A stretch of DNA of 64,000 nucleotides from Streptomyces griseus subsp. griseus (GCF_000720255.1 NZ_JOJE01000016.1:124001-188000); one strand, 5' to 3'. Numbered from the stretch's first letter, positions 48,859 to 60,240 are shown. The notes: a model not told the origin generated them from the letters alone. Numbers and translations: made by a program.

Positions 48859-50580
48859 TCACACGAACAGCCGGCCCAGCAGGGTCGTGTCGAACACCCG
48901 GTGCGGATCGAGCCGTCGGAGCACACGGGCGGCCTCGCCCCAGGCGGAGCCGAACGAGGCCGGGACGGCCGTCCCCAGCACCTCGTCGTCGCTCCAGGCG
49001 GCCTCGTCCGTGTACCCCCACCCCTTCGACCACTCGACCCGGGTGAGCGCGTGGGTGCCGTCGTAGGTGTCGAGCAGGAACCGCTCCAACTCCCGGTAGA
49101 AGGCGTCCGCGTGCGGGGTGCCCGGGAGGGTCAGCACATCCAGCCAGACGGCGGTGTCCCACTCGGGGTGGTTCTCGACCGGCCGCAGCGCGGACAGCGC
49201 CGGTGGACGGGCGCCCGCGAGTCCGGTGTCCGCCGGGTCGTCGAGACCGGTGACCCGGATCTCCACGGAGCCGTTCACCGGGAACCGCCCCTCGGCCGCG
49301 TACGCCGTCAGCCGCTCCCGGTAGAAGGCGGTGAACTCGCTGACGACACGCTGCACCTGGTCACGGCCGGTCAGCACCGCGTAGCCGTTGGCGTGCACCC
49401 GCAGCGTGGTCGGTCTGATGTAAAGCAGCGTGTTCTTCGACGGCCCCCAGATGTCGGCGGACAGCGTCGCCACCAGCCCTGCCGTCGCCACGTCGAGCTG
49501 CGCGTTGCCGAGCACCGGAGCCAGGTACCAGGTGCCGTCCGACACCATCCGCCCGGCGAGATCGGCCACCACGGTGGGGACGTTGTCGGAGAACGGGTAG
49601 GGGTAGGGCCGCGTCACCCGGCGCGAGGTCAGCGGCTTGGCCGGGGCGACGCTCCACACCTTGAACCACGGGAACTCGGTGAAGGCGAACCAGATCGCCT
49701 CCACCCGCCCCTCGGACTCCAGGAAGCTCGCGAACGTGCGCCCGTCGCCCCCGGGCGCCGCGAACAGCTCGGCCGCCGGGATGTCCGTACGGCTGACACA
49801 CCGCAGGTTGGCATTGGCGCCCACCCGCAGCACCACCTCGGTGACCAGCGACCGCCCGAGATGCGTGAGCAGGGCGACGCAGTCGGCCTCGTCACGGGTG
49901 AACGTCCGCAGCGCGTAGGCACCGCTCGCCTCGTCCCAGACCACGGCGGTCAGTTCGAGGACGAGATTGCTGAGCGAGCCGTACGTGTGTCCCGCCGGCC
50001 GTTCCTCGCCCCGCGCCGGTACGGCCGTGCCGTGCGCGTCGACCGCCAGGGCGCCGCCCAGGGTGAGGTCGCCGGGCGCCGGACTGGCGGTGACGCCGAG
50101 ACCGTGTCCCTCCAGGCAGGTGAGCAGGGCCTCCAGCGTCACCCCGGTCCCGGCGCGCACGGTGGTCGGGGACTCCAGGGACAGGCCCGTGAGGTGCGGG
50201 GCGGTGTCGACCAGGAGGACCCGGGCGTCCGCCCGGGTGTCCGGCGGGATCGTCAGCGGCGACCAGCCGTGCGAGGAACCCCGGGGGCGGACCGTCCAGC
50301 CGTGGCCCCAGGCCCAGTTGACGACGGCGACGACCTGCTCCGGCGCCCCGGGCGCGCACGCCCACAGCCCGGTCGCGGTGATCTCCCCGTCCCAGTTCCG
50401 GTAGGCCGTGCGCTGGAGGGGGACGTCCGCCGGGAAGTCCGGCAGCTCCTCGGCCGCCACGGCCGGATCCGCCGCCACGAGCACCGGTACGGCTGCCAGG
50501 GCGGCGGCGCCGCGCAGGAAGCCGCGACGGCTCCAGGAGGGGTCTGCCGACAGGAAGTTGCTCACTGAACGATCGGTCAC
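48859..50580 (-). CDS. Tat-exported FAD-linked oxidase, class II cholesterol-oxidase-like
   Basis: This is a 573-residue secreted flavoenzyme. The twin-arginine signal SRRGFLRGAAALAAVPVLVA ends near residue 43. A VAO-type FAD domain follows, with VRPRGSSHGWSPLTI, whose His is the likely covalent FAD attachment, and GVTASPAPGDLTLGGALAVD. A cholesterol-oxidase substrate-binding domain covers the C-terminal half (FPWFKVWSVAP, GSVEIRVTGLD, EWSKGWGYTDEAAW). It may oxidise 3-hydroxysterols or other alcohols, producing peroxide. Confidence 0.85.
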   Translation of the reverse strand: MTDRSVSNFLSADPSWSRRGFLRGAAALAAVPVLVAADPAVAAEELPDFPADVPLQRTAYRNWDGEITATGLWACAPGAPEQVVAVVNWAWGHGWTVRPRGSSHGWSPLTIPPDTRADARVLLVDTAPHLTGLSLESPTTVRAGTGVTLEALLTCLEGHGLGVTASPAPGDLTLGGALAVDAHGTAVPARGEERPAGHTYGSLSNLVLELTAVVWDEASGAYALRTFTRDEADCVALLTHLGRSLVTEVVLRVGANANLRCVSRTDIPAAELFAAPGGDGRTFASFLESEGRVEAIWFAFTEFPWFKVWSVAPAKPLTSRRVTRPYPYPFSDNVPTVVADLAGRMVSDGTWYLAPVLGNAQLDVATAGLVATLSADIWGPSKNTLLYIRPTTLRVHANGYAVLTGRDQVQRVVSEFTAFYRERLTAYAAEGRFPVNGSVEIRVTGLDDPADTGLAGARPPALSALRPVENHPEWDTAVWLDVLTLPGTPHADAFYRELERFLLDTYDGTHALTRVEWSKGWGYTDEAAWSDDEVLGTAVPASFGSAWGEAARVLRRLDPHRVFDTTLLGRLFV

Positions 50581-50727
50581 GCGCTCACGCTAGGACGCCC
50601 TGGACACACGATCGACCCCGGTCGAACATCGTCACTCGTGTGGGTGAAAGATTCACAGGGCGCGGGCAGGACACGGGCAGGAGCGACCCAGTCCGCACAC
50701 GGCCGTGACGAGTGACAGACTGACGCC

Positions 50728-51711
50728 ATGGACGAGCGCGAATTCCGTAGGTCTGGTCAGCACGCATCCGTCGTCGGTCTCGGCACCTGGCAGCTGGGCG
50801 CCGACTGGGGAGACGTCGACGACAAGGAGGCCCTGGCGGTGCTGGAGGCGGCGGCCGAGTCGGGCGTGACCTTCTTCGACACCGCGGACGTCTACGGCGA
50901 CGGGCGCAGCGAGCAGACCATCGCCACCTTCCTCGGCGGCCGCCCCGACCTGCATGTGGAGGTGGCGACCAAGATGGGCCGCCGCCTCGAGCAGATCCCG
51001 GAGAACTACGTCCTGGACAACTTCCGCGCCTGGAACGACCGCTCCCGGCGCAACCTCGGCGTCGACCGCATCGACCTGGTGCAGCTGCACTGCCCGCCGA
51101 CCCCCGTCTACTCCAACGACGAGGTGTTCGACGCCCTCGACACCCTGGTCGAGGAGGAGCGCGTCGCCGCGTACGGCGTCAGCGTCGAGACCTGCGCCGA
51201 GGCGCTCACCGCGATCGCCCGGCCGGGCGTGGCGAGCGTGCAGATCATCCTCAACCCGTTCCGCATGAAGCCCCTGCGCGAGGTGCTCCCGGCGGCCCAG
51301 GAGGCGGGCGTCGGGATCATCGCCCGCGTTCCGCTCGCCTCCGGCCTGCTGTCGGGCAAGTACACCAAGGACACCGTCTTCTCCGAGAACGACCACCGCA
51401 CCTACAACCGGCACGGCGAGGCCTTCGACCAGGGCGAGACCTTCTCCGGCGTCGACTACGCCACCGGCGTGGAGGCGGCCGCCGAGTTCGCCGCCCTGGC
51501 CCCCGAGGGATGCACCCCGGCTCAGCTGGCCCTGCGCTGGGTCGTCCAGCAGCCCGGCGTGACCACCGTGATCCCCGGCGCCCGCTCGCCCGAGCAGGCC
51601 CGCGCCAACGCGGCCGCCGCCCGGCTGCCCGAGCTGTCCGACGACACGCTGGCCGCGATCCGGGACCTCTACGAGCGGCGGATCAAGGAGCAGGTCGAGG
51701 ACCGCTGGTAG
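50728..51711 (+). CDS. Aldo/keto reductase
   Basis: This is a 327-residue aldo/keto reductase. It has VVGLGTWQLGADWGDVDDKE at the N-terminus, VTFFDTADVYGDGRSE with the Asp and Tyr of the tetrad, VEVATKMGRR with the Lys, and LVQLHCPPTPVYSND with the His. The cofactor segment is VTTVIPGARSPEQARANAAA. It is divergent from the cholesterol-oxidase-like gene over ~147 bp. The substrate is unknown. Confidence 0.92.
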   Translation: MDEREFRRSGQHASVVGLGTWQLGADWGDVDDKEALAVLEAAAESGVTFFDTADVYGDGRSEQTIATFLGGRPDLHVEVATKMGRRLEQIPENYVLDNFRAWNDRSRRNLGVDRIDLVQLHCPPTPVYSNDEVFDALDTLVEEERVAAYGVSVETCAEALTAIARPGVASVQIILNPFRMKPLREVLPAAQEAGVGIIARVPLASGLLSGKYTKDTVFSENDHRTYNRHGEAFDQGETFSGVDYATGVEAAAEFAALAPEGCTPAQLALRWVVQQPGVTTVIPGARSPEQARANAAAARLPELSDDTLAAIRDLYERRIKEQVEDRW

Positions 51712-51804
51712 GACGGTCGGGCGGCGGCCCGACAGAATCGCCGTTCACGGGGTACTCGCGGGAAACAGAAGGACGCAAAAACGTTCGAGAGCCCGGGAGG
51801 AACG

Positions 51805-52302
51805 GTGACGGTCACCGGAGACGGTGAGAACAGGCGCAGGGGACGCAACGAGACGGAGGAGGAGAGAGCCGACCGGATGTGGGGGGAGCTCATCCAGGAG
51901 GTCCGGGTGGCCCAGACGGGCGTCCAGATCCTCTTCGGCTTTCTGCTCACCGTGGTGTTCACGCCCGTCTACCGGAGCCTGGGGGACACGGACCACACGA
52001 TCTACATCGTGACCGTGGTCATGGGCGCCTGCGCGACCGGCGCCCTCATAGGCCCCGTGTCCCTCCACCGCCTGGTCTCCGGTCGCCTCGTGAAGCCCCA
52101 GGCGGTCCAGTGGGCCTCCCGACTGACCTTCGTCGGCCTGGTCCTGCTGCTCGGCACGATGACCGCCGCGCTGCTGCTGGTCCTGCGGGTGGCCACCCAC
52201 GACGGCTTCGTGCCCTGGCTGGTCGGCGCGGTGGTCCTGTGGTATGTGCTGTGCTGGTTCGCCCTGCCCCTGTGGACGAGGCGCCGCTACACGTCCCGCT
52301 GA
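51805..52302 (+). CDS. DUF6328 family membrane protein
   Basis: This is a 165-residue protein with four membrane segments: VQILFGFLLTVVFTPVY, IYIVTVVMGACATGALIGPV, LTFVGLVLLLGTMTAALLLV and FVPWLVGAVVLWYVLCWFAL. The cytosolic start is acidic (ETEEERADRMWGELIQEVRV). This matches DUF6328, of unknown function. The GTG start at 51805 is supported by GGGAGGA. A GGGTAC -10 of the SigB type lies ~50 bp upstream, but no matching GNNT element at the right distance was found. Confidence 0.88.
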   Translation: MTVTGDGENRRRGRNETEEERADRMWGELIQEVRVAQTGVQILFGFLLTVVFTPVYRSLGDTDHTIYIVTVVMGACATGALIGPVSLHRLVSGRLVKPQAVQWASRLTFVGLVLLLGTMTAALLLVLRVATHDGFVPWLVGAVVLWYVLCWFALPLWTRRRYTSR

Positions 52303-52331
52303 GGGGCGCGGCGGGGTGCGAGGTGGACACT

Positions 52332-52359
52332 GTGGGGCTCCTCGTCGTGGGAGCCCCAC
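52332..52359. terminator. Bidirectional terminator hairpin
   Basis: Perfect 10-bp arms GTGGGGCTCC / GGAGCCCCAC with an 8-base loop lie between the convergent DUF6328 and oxidoreductase genes. Confidence 0.65.
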
Positions 52360-52375
52360 TCCCCGCGCGCCCGCC

Positions 52376-53347
52376 TCAGCCCAGGGCGTCGCGCAGCGCG
52401 GGCAGCAGCGTCTTGCCCGCCCACTCCGTGTACGCCTCCTGCGACTCGCCGCCGATCTGCACCAGGGCGATCTCGGTGAACCCGGCCTCGGCGTACGGGC
52501 GTACGGCCTCGACGAAGTCCTCCGGGTCGTCGCCGCAGGGGATCGACTCGGCGACGTCGTCCGGGGTGACGAACTGGGTGGCCGCGTCGAAGGAGTCCGG
52601 GTGCGGCAGCTCGGAGTTGACCTTCCAGCCGCTGCCGAACCAGCGGAACTGGTCGTGGGCGCGCTTGACGGCCGCGTCGCGGTCGGGGTCGTAGCAGACG
52701 GGGAGTTGGCCCACGCGGGGCTTGCCCGTGCCGCCGTGCCGGTCGAAGGCCTCCAGGAGGTCGGCCTTGGGTTCGGTGGCGATGACCAGGTCGGCGAGCC
52801 GGCCCGCGAGGGCGCAGGACTGCTCGCCGGAGACGGCGATGCCGATCTGCGGCGGCTCGTCGGGCAGGTCCCACAGCCGGGCCGACTCGACGTCGAAGTG
52901 GGTTCCGCGGTGGTTGACGTGACGGCCCTCGAAGAGCGCGCGGATGATCTCCACGGCCTCCTCGAGCATCTCGTGCCGTACGTCGGCGGCGGGCCAACCG
53001 CCGCCCACCACGTGCTCGTTGAGGTTCTCACCGGAACCGAGCCCCAGCCGGAAGCGGCCCTCGGACAGCAACTGCAGCGTCGCCGCCTTCTGGGCCACCA
53101 CGGCCGGGTGGTAGCGGAACGTCGGACACGTCACGTAGGTCATCAGCGGAATGCGCGACGTGGCCTGCGCGGCGGCGCCCAGGACGGCCCACGCGTACGG
53201 CGAGTGCCCCTGCGAACGCAGCCACGGGAAGTAGTGGTCCGAGGTCACCGAGAAGTCGAAGCCCGCCTCCTCCGCCCGTACCACGTGGTCCACGAGCTCT
53301 CGGGGGCCGGCCTGCTCGGTCATCATCGTGTATCCGATTTGCACCAT
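52376..53347 (-). CDS. LLM-class F420-dependent oxidoreductase
   Basis: This is a 323-residue luciferase-like monooxygenase-fold enzyme, of the F420-dependent glucose-6-phosphate-dehydrogenase-like group. It has DFSVTSDHYFPWLRSQGHSP near the N-terminus, PLMTYVTCPTFRYHPAVVAQ, FRLGLGSGENLNEHVVGGGW and IGIAVSGEQSCALAGRLADL. It probably uses F420 for hydride transfer; the substrate is open. ATG 53347 is the natural start; the frame upstream of it overlaps the divergent hydrolase. Confidence 0.9.
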   Translation of the reverse strand: MVQIGYTMMTEQAGPRELVDHVVRAEEAGFDFSVTSDHYFPWLRSQGHSPYAWAVLGAAAQATSRIPLMTYVTCPTFRYHPAVVAQKAATLQLLSEGRFRLGLGSGENLNEHVVGGGWPAADVRHEMLEEAVEIIRALFEGRHVNHRGTHFDVESARLWDLPDEPPQIGIAVSGEQSCALAGRLADLVIATEPKADLLEAFDRHGGTGKPRVGQLPVCYDPDRDAAVKRAHDQFRWFGSGWKVNSELPHPDSFDAATQFVTPDDVAESIPCGDDPEDFVEAVRPYAEAGFTEIALVQIGGESQEAYTEWAGKTLLPALRDALG

Positions 53348-53420
53348 GGGGTGCGAGTCCCCGTCCATGGGTGCGCAAAACGGCTCGATCACCGCCCGAT
53401 CACCGGGGGAGGATGGCCGT

Positions 53421-54866
53421 ATGAGTGTTCGCCCACTGCCTTCGAGCACGCCCGCCGCCCAAGGTGTCGACGCCACCGGGGTCCTCGCCTTCCTGGACGC
53501 CCTCGACGCCGCCCCGGACATCGAACCCCACAGCCTGATGATCCTGCGCCATGGTCGCTTGGTGGCGTCCGGCTGGTGGGCGCCGTACACCCCCGAGCGC
53601 CCCCACCTCCTCTACTCGCTCAGCAAGAGCTTCACCTCCTCGGCCGCCGGATTCGCCGTCGCCGAGGGGCTGATCCGGCTCGACGACCCGGTGATCTCGT
53701 ACTTCCCCGAGTTCGAGGCCGACATCGCCGACCCGCGCAGCCGAGCGATGCTCGTCCGGCACGTCGCGGCGATGGCCAGCGGGCACGAGGACGAGACCGT
53801 CGACAGGGCCCACGCGCTCGACCGCGACGAGATGGTCCGAGGGTTCCTGCTGCTGCCCCCGGACCGCGATCCGGGCACCGTCTTCGCCTACAACCAGCCC
53901 GCCACCTACACGCTGGGCGCGATCGTCCAGCGCGTCACGGGACAGTCGCTCACCGACTACCTGCGGCCCAGGCTGCTGGATCCGGTCGGCGCCGGCGAGG
54001 TGGCGTGGCTGCGTGACCGGGCCGGCCGCGAGCTGGGCTTCAGTGGGCTGCACGCCACGACCGACGTCGTCGCCCGGCTCGGCCAGCTGTATCTGAACGG
54101 CGGTGTGTGGGAGGGCGAGCGCCTGCTGGGGGAGGAGTGGGTGGCCGAGGCGACCCGCGAACACATCCCGACGGCGGGCGCCACGGCCCCGCAGGACCGG
54201 CAGGACTGGGACCAGGGCTACGGCTTCCAGTTCTGGAGGTCCCGGCACGGCTACCGGGGCGACGGCGCGTACGGCCAGTTCTGCCTGGTCCTGCCCGAGC
54301 AGGACGCCGTGATCGCGGCGACCGCGGCGACCGCGGACATGCAGGCTTGGCTGAACCTGGCCTGGAAGCACCTGCTGCCCGCGTTCGCCGACGGACCGCT
54401 GCCCGACGGGCACGGCGCCGACGAGGCGCTGCGGGAGCGGCTCGCGCGGCTCGCGCTGCCCCCGGCTCCGGGCAAGCCCGCGCCGCCGGAACGGGCCGAG
54501 GAGTGGTCCGCCACCGAGTTCACCCCGGCCGGCGGCGTCTGCGCGGCCCGGCGGACCCTGGCCTGCGTCGCCCTCGCGCCCGGTGCGGACGGCTGGACGG
54601 TCACGCTCACCGAGGACGGACACCGGCTGGAGCTGGCGCTCGGCGGGGCCGACTGGAGCGTGGGCGAGGATCCGCTACCGACCGCGGTGAGCGGCGGCTG
54701 GACCGACGCCGGCACCCTCACCGTCGATGTCGCGTTCCTGGAGACCCCGCACCACCTCGTCGTGACGTGCTCGCTCACCGACCGCACGTTCACGGCCCAC
54801 TGGGCCACGGAACCACTGCACGGCGGCCCCCTGCGTTCCCTGCGCGCCCCGCGCCCTTCGGACTGA
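53421..54866 (+). CDS. Serine hydrolase of the beta-lactamase/class C family
   Basis: This is a 481-residue protein with no obvious signal peptide, likely cytoplasmic. The SxxK motif is S66-K69 (LLYSLSKSFTSSA); the YxN-like element is FAYNQPATYTLG. The C-terminal ~130 residues form an extra beta-rich domain (EEWSATEFTPAGGVCAARRT). The natural substrate could be an ester, peptide or beta-lactam. It starts 73 bp from the divergent F420-type gene; the ATG follows GGGGGAGG. Confidence 0.88.
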   Translation: MSVRPLPSSTPAAQGVDATGVLAFLDALDAAPDIEPHSLMILRHGRLVASGWWAPYTPERPHLLYSLSKSFTSSAAGFAVAEGLIRLDDPVISYFPEFEADIADPRSRAMLVRHVAAMASGHEDETVDRAHALDRDEMVRGFLLLPPDRDPGTVFAYNQPATYTLGAIVQRVTGQSLTDYLRPRLLDPVGAGEVAWLRDRAGRELGFSGLHATTDVVARLGQLYLNGGVWEGERLLGEEWVAEATREHIPTAGATAPQDRQDWDQGYGFQFWRSRHGYRGDGAYGQFCLVLPEQDAVIAATAATADMQAWLNLAWKHLLPAFADGPLPDGHGADEALRERLARLALPPAPGKPAPPERAEEWSATEFTPAGGVCAARRTLACVALAPGADGWTVTLTEDGHRLELALGGADWSVGEDPLPTAVSGGWTDAGTLTVDVAFLETPHHLVVTCSLTDRTFTAHWATEPLHGGPLRSLRAPRPSD

Positions 54867-54895
54867 GGCCGGCCGTCACGTCCGGCCGTCGGCCG

Positions 54896-56554
54896 TCAGT
54901 CCGACGCCGGCCGGAAGGTCTTCAGGGCGGTGTCCAGGGCGCGCTGGTTCTGGGCACCGTCCCAGTCGGCGGCGGGCGCCGTCCAGCGCAGCGAGAAGCC
55001 GCGGTGGCCGCCGAGGAGGAAGCCGCGGCCGAAGGTGCGGACGCGGGTGCCGTCGTAGTCGCTGAGCCACTCCATGTCGGCCGCCTTGTACCCCTGGTAC
55101 GTCGTCGCCTCGATGTCGCCGATGCGCCGAAAGCCGTCCTCCTTCCGCAGCCCGGGTTCGACGTCGTCACGCCAGACGGCGACCGGATCCGGGCCGACGC
55201 GCTCGCTGTAGGTCACCGCGAGCGTGCGCGCGTCGCCCGGCGCGCCGAACGTGACGCGGTAGGCCAGGTCCCCCTGGCGTTGGGTGTTCAGACGCTTCCA
55301 GCCATCGGGGAGGGCGACGGAGAAGCCCTCCGCCGCGTCGTAGCGGTGGAAGCCGGACGGCAGACCGCCGGGGGAGGAGGGCGGCGCCGATTCGGGGGCC
55401 GAGGAGGCTGAGGAGGCGGACGGCGGCTTCGACGCGGTGGGGGTCGGCTTCACGGACGGCTCGGTCGCCTGCCCGTCCGGGCTCTGGGCGGACGCGCCGC
55501 CGGAGGCCGACGGGACGGGCGGGGTGGCGGGCGCGTCGATCGAGGAGGAGGGTCGCGCCTGCGCGTCGGACGACGAGGTGCCGCTGCCGGACAGCAGGTC
55601 CGTGGCGGCGAGGACGGCGACCGCGACGGTGACCACGGCAAGGGCCGTCCCGGCCACCATGGTGCGCCCGCTCCACCCGGGCCCGGCGTGCACGACCGCG
55701 GTGTAGGCGCGGCGCAGCAGCGGCTCGGACCCCTCCTCGAACGCGCCGTCCGGGTCCTCGGTCAGGACCCGGGTGAGGGCCGCGCGGACCACCGGCCGGG
55801 TCAGCCGCTCCCGGGACTCCTTGCGCAGCAGTCCCTGCACGACCTGGTTGAGGGATCCGGCGCGCACCGGTGTGCGCAACGGCAGCCGGTCCACGCCCTT
55901 GAGCGTGGCCTCCGGCCGGCCCCGGTCACGGAAGGGCGGGCGTCCCTCCACCATCGTGTAGAGGATCGCCCCCAGCGCCCACAGGTCGGCCGCGGGCCCG
56001 ATGCGCTGGTCGCGGGCCTGCTCGGGGGAGGCGAACGACGGTGCGGTCAGCCGGGGCGCGAGCGTCGCGCCGGCCAGGCCGAAACCGGTGACCACGATCG
56101 GGCCGCGGTCCCGCACGAACACCTGGCCGGGGCTGAGTTCGCCGTGGGTGATGCCCTGGCCGTGCGCGCTGTTCAGTACGTCGAGCAGTTCGAGGCCGAT
56201 GCGGGCCGCTTTGACATGGCTCAATGTGCCCTGCTGTGCGAGGACTTCGCCCAGTGGTGTGCCGTCGACGCAGTCGGTGACGGTCCACAGGGTGCCGGAC
56301 TCCATCAGCGCGCCGATGACGGGCGCGACCTGGCCGGGGCACAGGCGCGCCATCGTCTCGGACATACGCAGTATCCGGCCGGTGGTCTCCTCGCCCACGT
56401 CGGGTGGCAGTCCGATGCCGGTGAGCAGACACGGCCGGGAGGTCTCGACATCCTCGCCGTACCAGCACACACGGTTCGTCTCCTGGTGGACGACATCGAG
56501 GAGCCGGTACCTTCCGGCGACCAACTCATGTGCGGAGACGTGCGCCTTGACCAT
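54896..56554 (-). CDS. Membrane-anchored Ser/Thr kinase-like protein, probable pseudokinase
   Basis: This is a 552-residue protein. The kinase-like domain (~10-270) lacks the active-site residues: no glycine loop or VAIK-type Lys (LLDVVHQETNRVCWYGEDVE), HRD is replaced by HGELSPGQVFV, and DFG by GFGLAG. The C-lobe (ADLWALGAILYTMVEGRPPF) is well kept. One membrane segment (AVVTVAVAVLAATDLL) follows, then a Ser/Pro-rich linker and an extracellular domain (GFHRYDAAEGFSVALPDGWK). ATG 56554 is preferred, with GAGGG at proper spacing. Confidence 0.85.
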   Translation of the reverse strand: MVKAHVSAHELVAGRYRLLDVVHQETNRVCWYGEDVETSRPCLLTGIGLPPDVGEETTGRILRMSETMARLCPGQVAPVIGALMESGTLWTVTDCVDGTPLGEVLAQQGTLSHVKAARIGLELLDVLNSAHGQGITHGELSPGQVFVRDRGPIVVTGFGLAGATLAPRLTAPSFASPEQARDQRIGPAADLWALGAILYTMVEGRPPFRDRGRPEATLKGVDRLPLRTPVRAGSLNQVVQGLLRKESRERLTRPVVRAALTRVLTEDPDGAFEEGSEPLLRRAYTAVVHAGPGWSGRTMVAGTALAVVTVAVAVLAATDLLSGSGTSSSDAQARPSSSIDAPATPPVPSASGGASAQSPDGQATEPSVKPTPTASKPPSASSASSAPESAPPSSPGGLPSGFHRYDAAEGFSVALPDGWKRLNTQRQGDLAYRVTFGAPGDARTLAVTYSERVGPDPVAVWRDDVEPGLRKEDGFRRIGDIEATTYQGYKAADMEWLSDYDGTRVRTFGRGFLLGGHRGFSLRWTAPAADWDGAQNQRALDTALKTFRPASD

Positions 56555-56909
56555 GGTCATCCCTCGCTGAACCCCCGGTTCTGGCCCTTTCCCAGTGGTA
56601 CGGCGAGCGTGCCGGTGTGCGTTCAACGAAACCGCAACTCGGGGCCGCTTCTTGTCTTTCATTCAAAAAGGGTGAGCGTATGTGCGACGAAAGGGCGTAC
56701 GTGCCGCCCTCGCGCACGTGGACGCCGGGGCAATTCCGTCGCGTGAGGCCGCCGTACGAATATCTGTACGCCGAACTGGTGGTAACCCGCGGTAAACCGA
56801 ACCGTCGGCACCCGGAAAGCCAACTCCGGGCGCCGACGTATTCGGTCCGGCCGTCTTTTCGATTTACCGGCGCGGCCCGAACCGCTCCACCGAGGACAGT
56901 GTGGGGGCC
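56555..56909. other. Intergenic region upstream of the pseudokinase gene
   Basis: It contains an A/T-rich stretch (TTTCATTCAAAAAGGG, ~56655-56670), likely the promoter zone for the leftward pseudokinase gene. A forward ATG frame beginning 56680 (~143 codons) runs into the antisense of the next gene and matches nothing I know. No gene is called. Confidence 0.4.
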
Positions 56910-58443
<1,534 letters not shown>

Positions 58444-60240
58444 GTGCGTAGAGCACACATACGCAGCCTCGCGGTTGCCGTGGCCGTGGCGACGGCCGCC
58501 ACGGGCCTGACGGGCACGGCCCTCGCGGCCCCGTCCGCGGGGGACACCCCCGCCCTGGCCACCGCCGCCGGATCACCGGCAGCGGCCGTCGTCGAGGCAG
58601 CCCGGGCCGCCGCCTTCGCGCACGCCTCGGCGACCGGCGTCACCGACGGCGACGCGCTCGAACCCCAGGACGTGCTGATCGACCCGGAGGGCGCACGACA
58701 CGTCCGCTTCGCCCGGACACACGAGGGGATGCCCGTCCTCGGCGGCGACCTCGTCGTCCACCTCACCGAGCGGCTCGCCTACGCCGGTGTCACCCGCGCC
58801 GCCGACCGCACCGTCCGTCCCGCCACCGTCACGGCGAAGCTGACGGCCCGGCAGGCCGAGACGAAGGCCGCCGCGGCGGCCAAGGGCCGCGCGGCCGCCG
58901 CCGAACTCGTCGTGGACGCCCGGGACGGCGCCCCGGCCCTCGCCTACCAGGTGCGCGTCACCGACGCCGACACCACCGGGGCCGGCGGCTCCCGTACGGT
59001 CGTCGTCGACGCCCTCACCGGCAAGGTGCGCAGCAGCGCGCCCGACAGCGACGAGTTCCTCTCGCCCCGGCTGCTGGACACCCTGCGCGAGCGCGGCGAC
59101 AGGCTCGACCCGCAGACCGGCACCGCCCCGCCCGCCAACGGCCTCACCGCCGCTCCGGCACCGGGCGCCGCCGCCTACCCGTCGACCGCCACGGGCACCG
59201 GCGCCTCCCTCTTCGCGGGCTCCGTCAAGCTCACCACCACCCGCACGGCCCGCACGAGCTACCTCCTGAAGGACCCCACCCGCTGGGGGACGGAGACCCG
59301 CGACGCCAAGGGGCAGGAGCTGGAGAACTTCGCTCAGGGCCGGAAGTTCACCTCCACCAACAACAAGTGGGGCAACGGGACGGTCTCCAACCGCACCAGT
59401 GCCGCGGTCGACGCCCAGTACGGCGTCACCCAGACCCTGGATTTCTACAAGAAGACCTTCAACCGCAAGGGCATCAAGAACAACAGCAAGGGCGCCCTCG
59501 CCATGGTCCACTTCGGCAACAAGGTGGGCAACGCGTTCTGGTACCCGGAGTGCGGCTGCATGCTCTACGGCGACGGTGACGGGGAGATGCTCAAGAAGCC
59601 GCTCGTCGTCCTCGACGTCACCGGCCACGAGCTCACCCACGGCGTCGTCGACGCGACCGCCCGCCTGGAACCCACGCGGGTCGACTCGGCCGGCAACCAG
59701 TACGGCGAGCCCGGCTCGCTGAACGAGTCCCTGGCGGACATCTTCGGCTCCAACGTCGAGTTCAGCGCCAACAACGCGAAGAACCCGCCCAACTACCTCA
59801 TCGGCGAGAAGCTCGGCCTGGACCAGAAGTTCCTGCGCCGTCTGGACCGCCCGTCCCTCGACCGGCTGGAGGGCGCGATCGACTACTGGTCACCGGCCGT
59901 GTACAACGCCGAGGTCCACGCCGGCTCCGGCGTCTCCTCGCACGCGTACTACCTCCTCGCCGAGGGCAGCGGCCGCAAGACCATCGGCCGCGTCACCTAC
60001 AACTCGCCCACCTACGACCGCTCCACGGTCAGGGGAATCGGCCGAGCCAAGGCCACGGCCATCTACTACCGGGCCCTGACCCGCTACATGGTCTCCTCGA
60101 CCGACTTCCACGGAGCGCGCATCGCGACGCTGAAGGCGGCCAAGGACCTCTACGGCGCGACCAGCGTCGAGTACAAGACGGTCAACACGTCGTGGGCGGC
60201 CGTCAACGTGACCGCCGCGAACACGCCCGCCCGGCACTGA
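58444..60240 (+). CDS. Secreted M4 (thermolysin-like) neutral metalloprotease
   Basis: The protein has 598 residues. The signal peptide (LAVAVAVATAATGLTGTALA) is cleaved near 28. An FTP/PepSY propeptide to ~200 has QDVLIDPEGARHVRFARTHE. The catalytic domain has zinc ligands His395 and His399 and general base Glu396 (VTGHELTHGVVD), the third ligand Glu428 (NESLADIFGSN) and the active-site His of VSSHAYYLLAEG. It should be secreted as a zymogen and degrade external proteins. The GTG 58444 start follows GAAGGAAC. It is about the usual M4 length. Confidence 0.94.
   Translation: MRRAHIRSLAVAVAVATAATGLTGTALAAPSAGDTPALATAAGSPAAAVVEAARAAAFAHASATGVTDGDALEPQDVLIDPEGARHVRFARTHEGMPVLGGDLVVHLTERLAYAGVTRAADRTVRPATVTAKLTARQAETKAAAAAKGRAAAAELVVDARDGAPALAYQVRVTDADTTGAGGSRTVVVDALTGKVRSSAPDSDEFLSPRLLDTLRERGDRLDPQTGTAPPANGLTAAPAPGAAAYPSTATGTGASLFAGSVKLTTTRTARTSYLLKDPTRWGTETRDAKGQELENFAQGRKFTSTNNKWGNGTVSNRTSAAVDAQYGVTQTLDFYKKTFNRKGIKNNSKGALAMVHFGNKVGNAFWYPECGCMLYGDGDGEMLKKPLVVLDVTGHELTHGVVDATARLEPTRVDSAGNQYGEPGSLNESLADIFGSNVEFSANNAKNPPNYLIGEKLGLDQKFLRRLDRPSLDRLEGAIDYWSPAVYNAEVHAGSGVSSHAYYLLAEGSGRKTIGRVTYNSPTYDRSTVRGIGRAKATAIYYRALTRYMVSSTDFHGARIATLKAAKDLYGATSVEYKTVNTSWAAVNVTAANTPARH

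Noticed and set aside
48691..50568. A 625-codon forward frame opposite the cholesterol-oxidase-like gene
   Set aside because: Low-complexity Arg/Gly/Val/His translation; the minus strand carries the Tat signal and FAD motifs.
51750..51755. SigB-type promoter for the DUF6328 gene
   Set aside because: GGGTAC is present, but no GNNT element lies 14-16 bp upstream, so it is only half a promoter.
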